A stretch of 64,000 nt of DNA, taken from an uncultured Eubacteriales bacterium (GTDB lineage Bacteria > Bacillota > Clostridia > Oscillospirales > Oscillospiraceae). The notes under the pieces were generated by a model that saw only the letters and a list, made by a program, of their open reading frames with translations, did no database searches and was not told the DNA's origin. The DNA is taken from positions 1 through 64,000 of the forward strand of contig CAKTSK010000007.1 of NCBI GenBank assembly GCA_934597725.1, read 5' to 3'. Positions within the stretch are counted from its first letter, which is position 1. Every line of letters starts with the position of its first letter. Of this stretch, positions 25,080-33,446 are shown piece after piece. The translations under genes were made by a program, and so were the position numbers.

Positions 25080-25093
25080 GTCCGTGTCCTTCA

Positions 25094-25123
25094 AAGACGC
25101 GCCGCATCCCGGCGCGTCTTTTT
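25094..25123 (+). terminator. Terminator of rpsF-ssb-rpsR
   Basis: Ten-bp stem AAGACGCGCC/GGCGCGTCTT with a 7-nt loop and a TTTTT tail. Confidence 0.95.
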
Positions 25124-25166
25124 CCATATCTTCTGCTCGTTCCCCCCGTTAGAAAGGAGTTTTCCC

Positions 25167-25970
25167 ATGTCCCCCTTCACCGCCTGTATCGTTCAGACCA
25201 CCTCCCTGCCCTATGACAAGCAGGCCAACCTGACCCGCGTCCTGACCACCATGGAGACCGCCGCCGCCCGGGGCGCCAGCCTGATCCTCTTTCCCGAAAT
25301 GTTCCTCACCGGCTATCTGATCCGGGACCGGCTGGAAGAACTGGCCGAGCCTCTGGACGGCCCCACCCTGCGGGCCATCGGCGAGAAGGCCAAAGCCCTG
25401 AATATGGGCGTGGTCCTGGGCACCCCCCTGAAAAATCCCGGCGGCAAGCCCTACAACGCCGTGGTGATGATCGACCGGGACGGCGCCATCGCCGGCACCC
25501 AGGGCAAGACCCACTTCTTCGGCGGCGAGGAAAAGATGTTCGATCCCGGCCCCACCCTGCGGGCCTTTGACACCTCCTTCGGCCGCATGGGCATCCTGGT
25601 CTGCTACGACGGCGAGTTCCCCGAGACGGCCCGCACCCTGGCCCTGGACGGGGCCAAGATCCTCTGCATGTGCGCGGCCAACATGACCCCCTATGAGGAC
25701 TATCACTTCCAGTACATGCGTACCCGGGCCATGGAAAACCGCGCCTACACCCTCTACTGCAACTATGTGGGCAACGAAAAGCGCTTCCACTACTGCGGCC
25801 AGAGCGGCGCTTTCCATCCCACCGGCAAGATCCTGGCCGAGGGGGACACCGAGCAGGAGACCCTGCTGTTCGCCGAGGTGGACATGGCGGACACCACCGC
25901 CCAGGACGATTTCCTCAACTACCTGCGCCACCGCCACCCCGAGCTGTACCACCCGGACCTGTGCCGCTGA
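25167..25970 (+). CDS. Carbon-nitrogen (nitrilase-family) hydrolase
   Basis: A 267-residue amidohydrolase with the nitrilase triad: E44 in LFPEMFLTGY, K114 in QGKTHFF and C146 in LVCYDGEFPE. It hydrolyses an amide or nitrile; small members act on N-carbamoyl or omega-amide substrates, but the specific substrate cannot be read from the sequence. GAAAGGAG precedes the ATG. A shikimate-kinase-like gene follows 22 bases later. Confidence 0.9.
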   Translation: MSPFTACIVQTTSLPYDKQANLTRVLTTMETAAARGASLILFPEMFLTGYLIRDRLEELAEPLDGPTLRAIGEKAKALNMGVVLGTPLKNPGGKPYNAVVMIDRDGAIAGTQGKTHFFGGEEKMFDPGPTLRAFDTSFGRMGILVCYDGEFPETARTLALDGAKILCMCAANMTPYEDYHFQYMRTRAMENRAYTLYCNYVGNEKRFHYCGQSGAFHPTGKILAEGDTEQETLLFAEVDMADTTAQDDFLNYLRHRHPELYHPDLCR

Positions 25971-25992
25971 CCCCCGCCGCCAAGGAGAGCCT

Positions 25993-26505
25993 ATGAACAA
26001 CGTCATTCTCATCGGGATGCCCGGGGCAGGCAAGAGCACCCTGGGGGTGCTGCTGGCCAAAACCCTCGGCATGACCTTCCTGGACACCGACCTGCTGCTG
26101 CAGCAGCAGGAGAAGTCCCTGCTGCCTGACCTCATCGCCCGCCAGGGCATCGACGGGTTTCTGGCCCTGGAGGGAACGCTGTGCGCCGGCTTAGAGGCCG
26201 ACAACGCCGTCATCGCCACCGGGGGCAGCGTGGTCTATCAGCCGGAAGGCATGGCCAACCTGCGCCGGCTGGGCACGGTGGTCTATCTGAAGCTGGGCTA
26301 CCGCACCCTCTCCCGCCGCCTGGGGAACCTGAAGCACCGGGGCGTGGTCCTGCGTCCCGGCCAGACCCTGCGGATGCTCTACGACGAACGGGTCCCTCTG
26401 TACGAGACCTACGCCGACCTCATCGTAGACTGCGGCCAGCAGGACATTGAGCACACCCTTCAGCGGGTCCTGCAAGCGCTGAAAAAAGCCGGAGCAGCCA
26501 CCTAA
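25993..26505 (+). CDS. Shikimate kinase-like P-loop kinase
   Basis: A 170-residue protein with P-loop GMPGAGKST (8-16), D31 and D33 of the DTD motif, TGGSVVY in place of the usual GGG motif, and the ERVPLYETYADLIVD end. It has the length of shikimate kinases. The conserved substrate-binding FRxxE is FLALE here (56-60), losing the arginine that contacts the shikimate carboxylate, so the substrate may differ. No other aromatic pathway gene is nearby; it is probably co-transcribed with the hydrolase upstream. Confidence 0.75.
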   Translation: MNNVILIGMPGAGKSTLGVLLAKTLGMTFLDTDLLLQQQEKSLLPDLIARQGIDGFLALEGTLCAGLEADNAVIATGGSVVYQPEGMANLRRLGTVVYLKLGYRTLSRRLGNLKHRGVVLRPGQTLRMLYDERVPLYETYADLIVDCGQQDIEHTLQRVLQALKKAGAAT

Positions 26506-26511
26506 AAAATG

Positions 26512-26551
26512 AACAGCGTGTCCCCGCCGCGCAAGGGGACACGCTGTTTTT
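26512..26551 (+). terminator. Terminator after the kinase-like gene
   Basis: A 14-bp perfect stem AACAGCGTGTCCCC/GGGGACACGCTGTT with TTTTT; it also separates this unit from the convergent queT gene. Confidence 0.95.
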
Positions 26552-26559
26552 GGTTTCAT

Positions 26560-27099
26560 TCAGGCCGAATGGACCCGCCGGAAGCTCCGGCGCGGCTCGG
26601 GAATGTACCGCCGCAGATAGCTCACTCTGGGGACCGCCCGCAGCAGCAGGATGCCCAGCACATAGCAGACGACCGCCTCTCCGATCCCCACCCACAGGGC
26701 GTTGACGGCAAAGAGGGCCGGGAACTGGGCCGTAAAGCCTGCCTCATACCAGGCCAGCATCCCGCCCACCAGGACCATGTTGCAGAGCACCGGGGGCAGC
26801 GGGGCCAGCCAGGCCCGGTCGGTTTTCTCGGTCAGCACCGCCGCCAGCAGACTGGCCAGGGAGCCGATGACGATGTCCAGGGGACCATAGGGACTGAGCA
26901 GGTTGGCCACCAGACAGCCCACAAAAATCCCCGGCCAGGTGCCGGGAAAGAGGAAGGGCAGGACCGTCAGGGCCTCGGAAAACCGAAACTGCACCGGGCC
27001 ATAGGCCAGGTTCAGGGCCGAAGCCACCAGCGTCAGCGCCGCATAGGCAGCGGCAATGACCCCATTCAGAGCCAGAAGTTGAGTTTTTGAGCGCATCAT
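26560..27099 (-). CDS. queT: QueT-family queuosine precursor transporter
   Basis: A 179-residue membrane protein with about five to six helices. LALNGVIAAAYAALTLVASALNLAYGPVQFRFSEALTVLPF is the typical QueT N-terminus, an S component for ECF-type uptake of queuine or preQ precursors used in tRNA modification. GGAGG lies seven bases before the ATG at 27099. Its long leader with a strong hairpin suggests riboswitch control. Confidence 0.93.
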   Translation of the reverse strand: MMRSKTQLLALNGVIAAAYAALTLVASALNLAYGPVQFRFSEALTVLPFLFPGTWPGIFVGCLVANLLSPYGPLDIVIGSLASLLAAVLTEKTDRAWLAPLPPVLCNMVLVGGMLAWYEAGFTAQFPALFAVNALWVGIGEAVVCYVLGILLLRAVPRVSYLRRYIPEPRRSFRRVHSA

Positions 27100-27190
27100 G
27101 CTATTGCCTCCATTTTCGTCTTTAGAGTACGGCGCGCGAACCGCACAGCGGCAGACAGCGAACGCTGTCTGCCGGTTGGACCGGGTGTGG
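27100..27190 (-). promoter_or_regulatory. queT leader with a strong hairpin, candidate preQ1 riboswitch
   Basis: An 11-bp perfect stem (GGCAGACAGCG/CGCTGTCTGCC, 27150-27173) lies in the leader about 50 bases before the start codon, next to smaller CCGGT/ACCGG pairing and an A-rich segment reaching the Shine-Dalgarno. queT genes in related bacteria are often preQ1-regulated. No class I preQ1 consensus is visible; a class III element would have to be tested by covariance model. Confidence 0.35.
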
Positions 27191-27256
27191 AAACCAGTCA
27201 TGGACAGGATACCACATCCGCAGACAAATTGCCAGCAAAATTTTCGTGCGCCGTGG

Positions 27257-27982
27257 TCAGGCGCCGGCCTCCGCCACCTCTTCCATAGCGCGTTCCCCAG
27301 CTTCTTCGATCACCAGCGCGCCGCCCAGCGGGTCCAGCGCCCGGAGTTTCTCCAGATCTTCCTGCTTCTCGGTGGTCACGCTGACTTTGATCCGGTTGAG
27401 AGGTTCATACACGCCGGAAGCCGTGACGAACGGCAGGTCCCCTCGCTGCATCGCAGACCCGATCCGCTCCTGTACTTGCGTGAGATACGCCAGAGAGTAG
27501 TCCCCCGGCACAAACACCGCCGACACCTCCGCCACGCCAAGAGCCTGACAGACCGCCCTGCGGGTCTCCGGCGTGTCAACGGTCAGCACCACAACAAATG
27601 CGCCGTGGTCGTCGAGATAGCAGCCGCCAAAGACCGCCGCCGTCTCCGGCGCACGGGCCGCGCTGTTTCCGTCGGCATAGCTCCCCTCCGCCGTTTCCGC
27701 CGGAAGCTCTTCCGGCTTCTGGACATTCTGTCCGCCGTCCTGCCCGTTCTCCTCGGGTTCTTCCCGGCTGATCTCCAGACGATTTTGACCTGCCAGCGCG
27801 GTATCCTCCGGCCCGCCAACAGGGCCGTCCTTTGCAAGCCCCACGCCCAACAGCACGGCCAGACCACAGCAAGCCGCCACAGACACGCACTGCTTGCACC
27901 TCCGCCGGAGGCGCTTTTTTTCTGCGGCGGCCTGGTCCCGGCGCGCCAGTACCCGCGCCGCCATTTCCTCATAGGTCTTCAT
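27257..27982 (-). CDS. Putative membrane-anchored anti-sigma factor
   Basis: A 241-residue protein: a charged cytoplasmic N-terminus (1-32, RRDQAAAEKKRLRRRC), one membrane helix (33-50), an acidic disordered linker and an extracellular domain from about residue 115 (GGCYLDDHGAFVVVLTVDTPETRRAV). It overlaps the end of the ECF sigma gene by 14 bases. Position and topology indicate an anti-sigma or regulatory partner; the outer domain is unlike families I know. Confidence 0.75.
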   Translation of the reverse strand: MKTYEEMAARVLARRDQAAAEKKRLRRRCKQCVSVAACCGLAVLLGVGLAKDGPVGGPEDTALAGQNRLEISREEPEENGQDGGQNVQKPEELPAETAEGSYADGNSAARAPETAAVFGGCYLDDHGAFVVVLTVDTPETRRAVCQALGVAEVSAVFVPGDYSLAYLTQVQERIGSAMQRGDLPFVTASGVYEPLNRIKVSVTTEKQEDLEKLRALDPLGGALVIEEAGERAMEEVAEAGA

Positions 27983-28526
27983 CGTCGATCCCCTCCTTTT
28001 GCAGCGTCGCTCTCAGGGACCCCTTTGCCTGATAGAGCAGATTTTCCACCTGCCGCTTGCTTTTCCGCATGACGGCAGCGATCTCCGCATTGGTCAGTTC
28101 TTCAAAAAACTTCAGATACAGCACCCTGCTGTACGTTGGGTTGAGCTGCGCCAGCGCCCGGTGGACCTGGATCTTCCGCTCCTCTTTCAGGTACGCTTTT
28201 TCCAGGTCGTCCTCCTCTGCGTGAAGGGAGGCCCATTCCTCCACCGGAAGAGCTGACACTCTGCCGGCGCGCCGGATATGGTTGCGCGCGGTGTTTCTCC
28301 CGATGGTATACAGCCAGGTCTTGAAGGAATATCTGGCGGTAAACCGCGGCTTCCGGGTCACGAGTTTGAAAAAGGTGTCCTCGGCCAATTCTTCCGCCAC
28401 ATGGAGGTTGCAGACGTAGCGGTTCAGAAACAGGATCAGACCATCTTTGTAGTCGCGGATGATCTCCACGATGCCGTTGTCATCCCCCTCCAGAAACCGG
28501 CGGTAGCTGTTTGCCCCGTGATCCAT
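27969..28526 (-). CDS. ECF-type RNA polymerase sigma factor
   Basis: A 185-residue sigma-70 family protein. Region 2 (about 15-85) includes AEELAEDTFFKLVTRKPRF and KTWLYTIGRNTARNHIRR; region 4 (about 120-175) includes LNPTYSRVLYLKFFEELTNAEIAAVMRKS and the recognition helix KRQVENLLYQAKGSLR. GGAGGAGGG before the ATG fixes the start; an upstream extension exists but lacks a site. Its promoter element is shared with the second ECF operon in this window. Confidence 0.93.
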   Translation of the reverse strand: MDHGANSYRRFLEGDDNGIVEIIRDYKDGLILFLNRYVCNLHVAEELAEDTFFKLVTRKPRFTARYSFKTWLYTIGRNTARNHIRRAGRVSALPVEEWASLHAEEDDLEKAYLKEERKIQVHRALAQLNPTYSRVLYLKFFEELTNAEIAAVMRKSKRQVENLLYQAKGSLRATLQKEGIDDEDL

Positions 28527-28573
28527 AAACACCCTCCTCCCCCAGAGATCCATCGGATCTTCTCCATTCACCT

Positions 28574-28603
28574 CTTAAACACACCAACAGAGCGAATCTC
28601 TTA
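28574..28603 (-). promoter_or_regulatory. Candidate ECF-type promoter of the first sigma/anti-sigma operon
   Basis: On the minus strand TAAGA and GGTGTGTTTAAG are separated by 13 bp. The same arrangement, TAAGA-N13-GGTGTGTATAAG, precedes the other ECF sigma operon (40018-40047). Matching spacing and sequence at two ECF genes suggests autoregulated promoters. Confidence 0.55.
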
Positions 28604-28644
28604 GGTCGTTCCTGATTTTTGCTCCCCTTCATAAGAACACCGCA

Positions 28645-28690
28645 GCCAAAACAAAAAAAGAGTTTCTGCACGGTCCCGTGCAGAAACTCT
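28645..28690 (-). terminator. Terminator of the rplU-prp-rpmA-obg operon
   Basis: A 14-bp perfect stem (AGAGTTTCTGCACG with its complement, GTCC/GGAC loop) followed on the minus strand by TTTTTTTGTTTT. Confidence 0.95.
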
Positions 28691-28753
28691 AAGAACCAAA
28701 ATTACTTTGGAAGGGGATCACCGGCGCTTCTCCGGTGGGCGCTGCCGGAACGG

Positions 28754-30034
28754 TCAGCGCTGGTATTCAAAGTCCAGGTTATACAGGCTCACCAGGTCTC
28801 CGTCCTTGATGCCCATTTCCTCCAGCCGGTCAAACAGGCCGGCAGAGCGGAGCATCCGGTCGAACCAGTTCCGGGACTCGTAGTTGGAGAAGTTCACGTT
28901 GGCCATGATCTTTTGCAGCCAGGGGCCTTCCACGATCCACACATCGTCCTCGTGGCGGATGGTCAGCGGCTCGGTGGTGTCCACCTGGGGCGGGCGCTCC
29001 ACATATTCCGGCTCATAGGTGATCACCGGCGGCAGGTGGGCCAGCTCCCCGGCGGCGGCCTTCATCAGCTCCCGCACCCCCTGATGGGTGGCGGCGGAGA
29101 GTTCAAAGAAGGTCATCCCCTGAGCCTCTACATGGGCCTTGAGGGTCTCCAGCAGGGTCCGGTCGGCCAGGATGTCGGTCTTGTTGGCCGCCACGATCAT
29201 CTTCCGGCTGGCCAGCTCCGGGCTGTATTCTTTCAGCTCGGCATTGATGGTCTCGAAATCCTCCACCGGGTCCCGGCCCTCAGAGCCGGAAACGTCCACA
29301 ATGTGGATCAGCAGCCGGCAGCGGTCGATGTGCCGCAGAAAATCGTGGCCCAGGCCGGCGCCCTCGGCCGCGCCCTCGATGATGCCGGGGATGTCGGCCA
29401 TGACAAAGGAGACCCCTTCGTCCACAAAGACCACCCCCAGGTTGGGAAACAGGGTGGTAAAATGGTAGTTGGCGATCTTGGGCCGGGCCTTGGTGGCCAC
29501 AGACAGCAGGGTAGATTTCCCCACGTTGGGGAACCCCACCAGGCCCACGTCTGCCAGAAGTTTCAGTTCCAGCAGCACCGTGCGCTCCTTGCCGGGCAGC
29601 CCTGCCTTGGCAAACTGCGGGGTCTGGCGGGTGGGGGTGGCAAAGTGCTTGTTGCCCCAGCCGCCGTTGCCCCCCCGGCACAGGACAAAGGGCTCGTCGT
29701 CGGACATGTCCCGGATGATCTCCCGGGTCTCCGCGTCCCGGACCACCGTTCCCCGGGGGACCTTGATGATCAGGGGGGCGCCGTTCTTGCCGGTGCACTG
29801 CTTGCCGGCGCCGTTGCCGCCGTTTTCGGCCACATACTTGCGCTTGTAGCGGAAGTCCATCAGGGTGGACATCCGGTCGTCCACCTGGAGGATCACGTCG
29901 CCTCCCCGGCCGCCGTCCCCGCCGTCGGGGCCGCCGGCGGCCACATATTTCTCCCGGTGGAAGGCCACCGCGCCGTTGCCGCCCGCCCCGGAGCGGACCA
30001 GGATCCGGGCGGTGTCGATGAATGTATTTGCCAT
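28754..30034 (-). CDS. obg: Obg (CgtA) ribosome-assembly GTPase
   Basis: A 426-residue GTPase involved in late 50S assembly and stress signalling. The N-terminal Obg domain is glycine-rich (SGAGGNGAVAFHREKYVAAGGPDGGDG region); the G domain has P-loop GFPNVGKST, DIPGIIEGAAEGAGLG and NKTD; a C-terminal OCT domain follows (about 345-426). GGAGG precedes the ATG; the frame runs further upstream without a site. Last gene of the rplU operon. Confidence 0.97.
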   Translation of the reverse strand: MANTFIDTARILVRSGAGGNGAVAFHREKYVAAGGPDGGDGGRGGDVILQVDDRMSTLMDFRYKRKYVAENGGNGAGKQCTGKNGAPLIIKVPRGTVVRDAETREIIRDMSDDEPFVLCRGGNGGWGNKHFATPTRQTPQFAKAGLPGKERTVLLELKLLADVGLVGFPNVGKSTLLSVATKARPKIANYHFTTLFPNLGVVFVDEGVSFVMADIPGIIEGAAEGAGLGHDFLRHIDRCRLLIHIVDVSGSEGRDPVEDFETINAELKEYSPELASRKMIVAANKTDILADRTLLETLKAHVEAQGMTFFELSAATHQGVRELMKAAAGELAHLPPVITYEPEYVERPPQVDTTEPLTIRHEDDVWIVEGPWLQKIMANVNFSNYESRNWFDRMLRSAGLFDRLEEMGIKDGDLVSLYNLDFEYQR

Positions 30035-30107
30035 TGGGCACCTCCATTTCTGCTGGTGATGGGAAAAGCCCCGGACGGTTCGTCCGGGGCTTGGATTGGG
30101 CGGAAAA

Positions 30108-30395
30108 CTACTCCGCAATGGCCTCCACGATAGAGACCTGCTTGCGGTCCTTACCCAGCCGCTCAAACTTGACGCGGCCATCCTTCAGGGCAAACAGGGT
30201 ATCGTCCTTGCCGATGCCCACGTTGGTGCCGGGATGGATGTGGGTGCCGCGCTGACGGACCAGGATGTTGCCGGCCAGAACGAACTGACCGTCGCCCCGC
30301 TTGACGCCCAGACGCTGGGCCATGGAATCACGGCCGTTCCGGGTGGAGCCCACGCCCTTTTTATGGGCAAAGAACTGAAGTCCGATGTGAAGCAT
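30108..30395 (-). CDS. rpmA: 50S ribosomal protein bL27 (pre-protein form)
   Basis: A 95-residue protein with AHKKGVGSTRNGRDS. The nine-residue extension MLHIGLQFF ahead of AHKKG is the Firmicute-type leader removed by the Prp protease (cleavage after FF). Without removal, the bL27 tail would block the peptidyl-transferase centre. The prp gene lies directly upstream. Confidence 0.98.
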   Translation of the reverse strand: MLHIGLQFFAHKKGVGSTRNGRDSMAQRLGVKRGDGQFVLAGNILVRQRGTHIHPGTNVGIGKDDTLFALKDGRVKFERLGKDRKQVSIVEAIAE

Positions 30396-30399
30396 TTGG

Positions 30400-30729
30400 T
30401 TACACCTCCATGACGTTAATGTGTTCGGGATATTCCTCCCGCAGCTGCACGAAGTAGACCATGAGGGCGGCCAGCAGCGTCTGGCACACCTGGTCGGCCT
30501 CTCCGGTCAGGTTGCGGGGAAGTTTCAGGGTGATGGAAGCATCCCTGTCATTGACCTTCACCCCGGCCTCCAGACCCAGCACGTCGTTGATGGCGCACTC
30601 GGTCAGGCGGACGGCACTGGTGACGGCGGCGCAGAGAATGTCTTCCCCTGCCTGGGCCAGGCCGCTGTGGCCCGCCACGGTGACGGCGAGCAGGCGGCTG
30701 CCCTCAGTAACGAAGGATGCCGTGGTCAT
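30400..30729 (-). CDS. prp: Ribosomal-processing cysteine protease Prp
   Basis: A 109-residue protein with catalytic H21 in AGHSGLA and C33 in DILCAAVT, which cleaves the bL27 leader. Its ATG overlaps the rplU stop by one base (TGATG) and rpmA follows after four bases. Confidence 0.96.
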   Translation of the reverse strand: MTTASFVTEGSRLLAVTVAGHSGLAQAGEDILCAAVTSAVRLTECAINDVLGLEAGVKVNDRDASITLKLPRNLTGEADQVCQTLLAALMVYFVQLREEYPEHINVMEV

Positions 30730-31037
30730 CAGGCGTTGATCTTCTTGATCTCGACCTTGGTGTAGGGCTGACGGTGGCCCTGACGCAGACGGTAACCCTT
30801 CTTGGGCTTGTACTTGAAGATCACGACCTTCTTGCCCTTGCCGTTCTTCACCACGGAAGCATCCACGGTAGCGCCCTCCACCAGGGGAGCGCCGAACTTG
30901 GGCTCGTCTCCCAGGACGGCCAGGACCTTGTCGAACTTGATGGCGTCGCCGGCCTGCTGGGGCAGCTTCTCGATGAACAGAACGTCACCCTCGGCTACCT
31001 TATACTGCTTTCCGCCGGTCTCAATGATTGCATGCAT
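30729..31037 (-). CDS. rplU: 50S ribosomal protein bL21
   Basis: A 102-residue protein of normal length, MHAIIETGGKQYKVAEGD at the start and KKGYRLRQGHRQPYTKVEIKKI at the end. It binds 23S rRNA. A short Met-His-Ala start behind AAAGAGGTGCAAGAG is chosen over the much longer open frame. First gene of the operon. Confidence 0.98.
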   Translation of the reverse strand: MHAIIETGGKQYKVAEGDVLFIEKLPQQAGDAIKFDKVLAVLGDEPKFGAPLVEGATVDASVVKNGKGKKVVIFKYKPKKGYRLRQGHRQPYTKVEIKKINA

Positions 31038-31122
31038 TGCTCTTGCACCTCTTTCCTTTATTACGGGCTCGCTGTCGGGGGCAGCAGGGACAGAGGCTGT
31101 CTCCTGTTTTTTAGATGACCCA

Positions 31123-31168
31123 TTCAAAGCGGCTTTGAAATTATAACAGTCTGTTTCCCAAAAGTCAA
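31123..31168 (-). promoter_or_regulatory. rplU promoter with a dyad at the transcription start
   Basis: Minus-strand TTGACT (31168-31163), 17-bp spacer and TATAAT (31145-31140) form a strong promoter. Directly after the -10 an 8-bp perfect inverted repeat (TTCAAAGC/GCTTTGAA, 31123-31139) spans the expected start. It could be an operator or the first hairpin of an L21-type leader; the ~95-nt leader also has a GGAGACAG/CTGTCCC stem. Confidence 0.75.
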
Positions 31169-31189
31169 TACATTCCGCTGTTTTTTTCG

Positions 31190-32290
31190 TCATACCAGCG
31201 GCCCCAGATACCAGCCGGTGGCCCCATCCTTTTTGGCCAGCGCGCCCCGGCTGGTGCGGCGGACCACAGACAGCCGCTCCCCGGCCTTCACCGGCAGGCG
31301 GTAGTCCGTGGAGTCCAGGCAATAGGTCCCGTTGGGGCCCTGGCGCAGGTAATCGGTCAGAATGTCCAGCTCCCGGCCGGTCTCCTTGTGGCGGCAGCGG
31401 GAGAACTCCTCCCCCAGCCGGAGCACCTCCACGTCGCTGCGGCCCCAGCGGATGTTCACCGGATCTTCCGAGGCCTCCTGATCCTCCTGGGCCGTCATGA
31501 CGGGAAAGCCGTCGTAGGCCACATAGGAGAAGTCCTCCCCCGGTCCCCGGGGCAGGATCAGGGCGTTGAGCTGTCCATCGGCTTTCAGAGAACAGCCGCC
31601 GTCGATGCTGGCAATGTGCCGCTGGGGCAGCACCAGGGGCTTCGCCGAGGGGATGTCCGGCCGATAGAGGGTCACCGGCCAATGTCCTACCACCACCCAC
31701 CGGCGGAAATCCCGGCCCTGGCTGAGGAAGTCGTCGTTCTTCATGCACTGCCGGGCCACCAGGCTCTCCAGATCGTGCTCCCGGGGGACCCCGCCGTGGA
31801 CGAACAGGTAATCCTCCGACAGCAGGATGGTGGGCATCCCCCGCAGAAAGGCCAGTTCTTCGGGAAACTTCCGTTCGATGGCCTGCCGGGCGGCGGCAAA
31901 GGACTTGGGGTCCTCCACGTCCACCCCGGCCTGATGAGCCATGGAGACCCAGGCGCACTTTTCGCCCCAAAAGGCCCCGTAGCGGGCGGCGATCTCATCG
32001 GGCCAGGCCCCGCTGAGAAAGCCCAAGGTCACGTCGTCGCAGTTGCCCTGCACGAAATACACCGTATGGGTGCGGCGCAGATCCATGAGATAGTGCAGGG
32101 TCTCCAGTCCCCCCGTCGATTTTTCCAAAATATCCCCCAGCACGATAAGGATGTCATCCCTGGAAAAGCCCACCTTCCGCAGCAGCCCCTGCAAAAAGGG
32201 CAGGTTGCCGTGGATGTCGCTGATCACCAGCACCCGCCGGTCCGCCGGCAGGACCAGGGGGCGCACCACTGCTTTGTCTGCGGCGCTCAT
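31190..32290 (-). CDS. Calcineurin-like metallophosphoesterase
   Basis: A 366-residue protein. The metal-binding blocks are present in order: SDIHGN (24-29), GDILEKS, GNCDD, VHGG near 165 and GHWP near 200. The fold is of the PP1/ApaH type. The C-terminal part (about 320-366, YRLPVKAGERLSVVRRTS) looks like a small SH3-like barrel. The function could be protein or nucleotide dephosphorylation. Its ATG overlaps the prmA stop by four bases (ATGA), so both are translated together. Confidence 0.88.
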   Translation of the reverse strand: MSAADKAVVRPLVLPADRRVLVISDIHGNLPFLQGLLRKVGFSRDDILIVLGDILEKSTGGLETLHYLMDLRRTHTVYFVQGNCDDVTLGFLSGAWPDEIAARYGAFWGEKCAWVSMAHQAGVDVEDPKSFAAARQAIERKFPEELAFLRGMPTILLSEDYLFVHGGVPREHDLESLVARQCMKNDDFLSQGRDFRRWVVVGHWPVTLYRPDIPSAKPLVLPQRHIASIDGGCSLKADGQLNALILPRGPGEDFSYVAYDGFPVMTAQEDQEASEDPVNIRWGRSDVEVLRLGEEFSRCRHKETGRELDILTDYLRQGPNGTYCLDSTDYRLPVKAGERLSVVRRTSRGALAKKDGATGWYLGPLV

Positions 32291-33231
32291 TTTACGGTGG
32301 CTTCCAGGGCGATCCAGCCGTTCTTTTCCCGGCGGCCGGTCACCGTCAGACCGGCGGCGGTCAGCGCCGCAGCCACCTCATCTCCCCGGGTGTCGATGAT
32401 GCCGGAGCACAGGAAGGTCCCGCCCTCCGCCAGCAGCCGGGGCACCACCGGGGCCAGGGGGATGATCACGTCCGCCACGATGTTGGCCAGCACCAGGTCT
32501 GCCCGTTCCTGCGCCAGCTCGTCCACCAGCCTCTGGTCGGCCAGCACGTTCCCGGCCAGGAAGCGGCAGCGGTCCCGGCCGATGCCGTTGAGGGCGGCGT
32601 TCTCATAGGCCACGTCCACCGCCTTGGGGTCGATGTCCACCCCCGTGGCCCAGCGGGCCCCCAGGCACAGGGCCGCAATGGCCAGAATGCCGCTGCCGCA
32701 GCCCAGGTCCAGCACCAGATCCCCCGCCTTGGCGTGGGCCTCCACCCCCTCCAGGCACAGCTGGGTCGAGGCGTGGGACCCGGTGCCGAAGGTCAGGCCG
32801 GGGTTCATCAGCAGCCGGGTGGTCCCGGCGGGGATCTCGGCGGTGTCCCGCTCCCATTCGGGCACGATGTAGAGCTTCTCCCCCACGGCCAGCGGGCGAT
32901 AGTATTTCTGCCAGCTATGGGCCCAGTCATACTCCCGCAGCGGGAGCGAGGTATAGGGCAGGTCGATGCCGGCCAGATAGCCCTTCAGCTGGGCCTGTCC
33001 GTCTGCGTCGTCGGTGACATAAAACTTGACCCGGCTGACCCCCTTCATCTGTTCCAGCAGCGCGTCGTCCACATAGTCCCAATACTGGCGGTTCTCCTCC
33101 AGAAAGGCGTGGAACTCCCCTTCCTCCTCCACCGCCAGGCCGGGGACGCCGTTGGCGATGAGCTGCGCGCAAAGGTCGTCCAGCGCCTCTGCGGTGGTGT
33201 TCAGACTGATTTCCAGCCACATACTGTCCAT
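32287..33231 (-). CDS. prmA: Ribosomal protein uL11 methyltransferase
   Basis: A 314-residue SAM-dependent enzyme. The N-terminal substrate domain (MWLEISLNTTAEALDDLC) precedes the methyltransferase core with LVLDLGCGSGILAIAALCLGA (motif I), GVDIDPKAV and VLANIVADVI. It trimethylates uL11. AGGAGG before the ATG at 33231 fixes the start. Confidence 0.95.
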   Translation of the reverse strand: MDSMWLEISLNTTAEALDDLCAQLIANGVPGLAVEEEGEFHAFLEENRQYWDYVDDALLEQMKGVSRVKFYVTDDADGQAQLKGYLAGIDLPYTSLPLREYDWAHSWQKYYRPLAVGEKLYIVPEWERDTAEIPAGTTRLLMNPGLTFGTGSHASTQLCLEGVEAHAKAGDLVLDLGCGSGILAIAALCLGARWATGVDIDPKAVDVAYENAALNGIGRDRCRFLAGNVLADQRLVDELAQERADLVLANIVADVIIPLAPVVPRLLAEGGTFLCSGIIDTRGDEVAAALTAAGLTVTGRREKNGWIALEATVK

Positions 33232-33320
33232 GGTGGTTCCTCCTGCGTCATCGAATTTCTTGGCTCTCATTGTATCGGGTCCCGGCCCAAAAAGCAAGGG
33301 GCGGGACCCCACCACGAAAA

Positions 33321-33350
33321 AATGCCTGCCGCAGCTGCGGCAGGCATTTT
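33321..33350. terminator. Bidirectional terminator downstream of the thiolase gene
   Basis: A 14-bp perfect stem AATGCCTGCCGCAG/CTGCGGCAGGCATT with almost no loop, followed by T-tracts on both strands. A second smaller stem CCCGGC/GCCGGG lies at 33380-33396. Confidence 0.85.
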
Positions 33351-33446
33351 CTCTGGATTTCAACCGAACGAGTCGGAACTTCCCGGCTTACGCCGGGAAA
33401 AACTACGCAAAGCGCAATTTTTCATCAAAAAATCGGGGGGGCCTTC

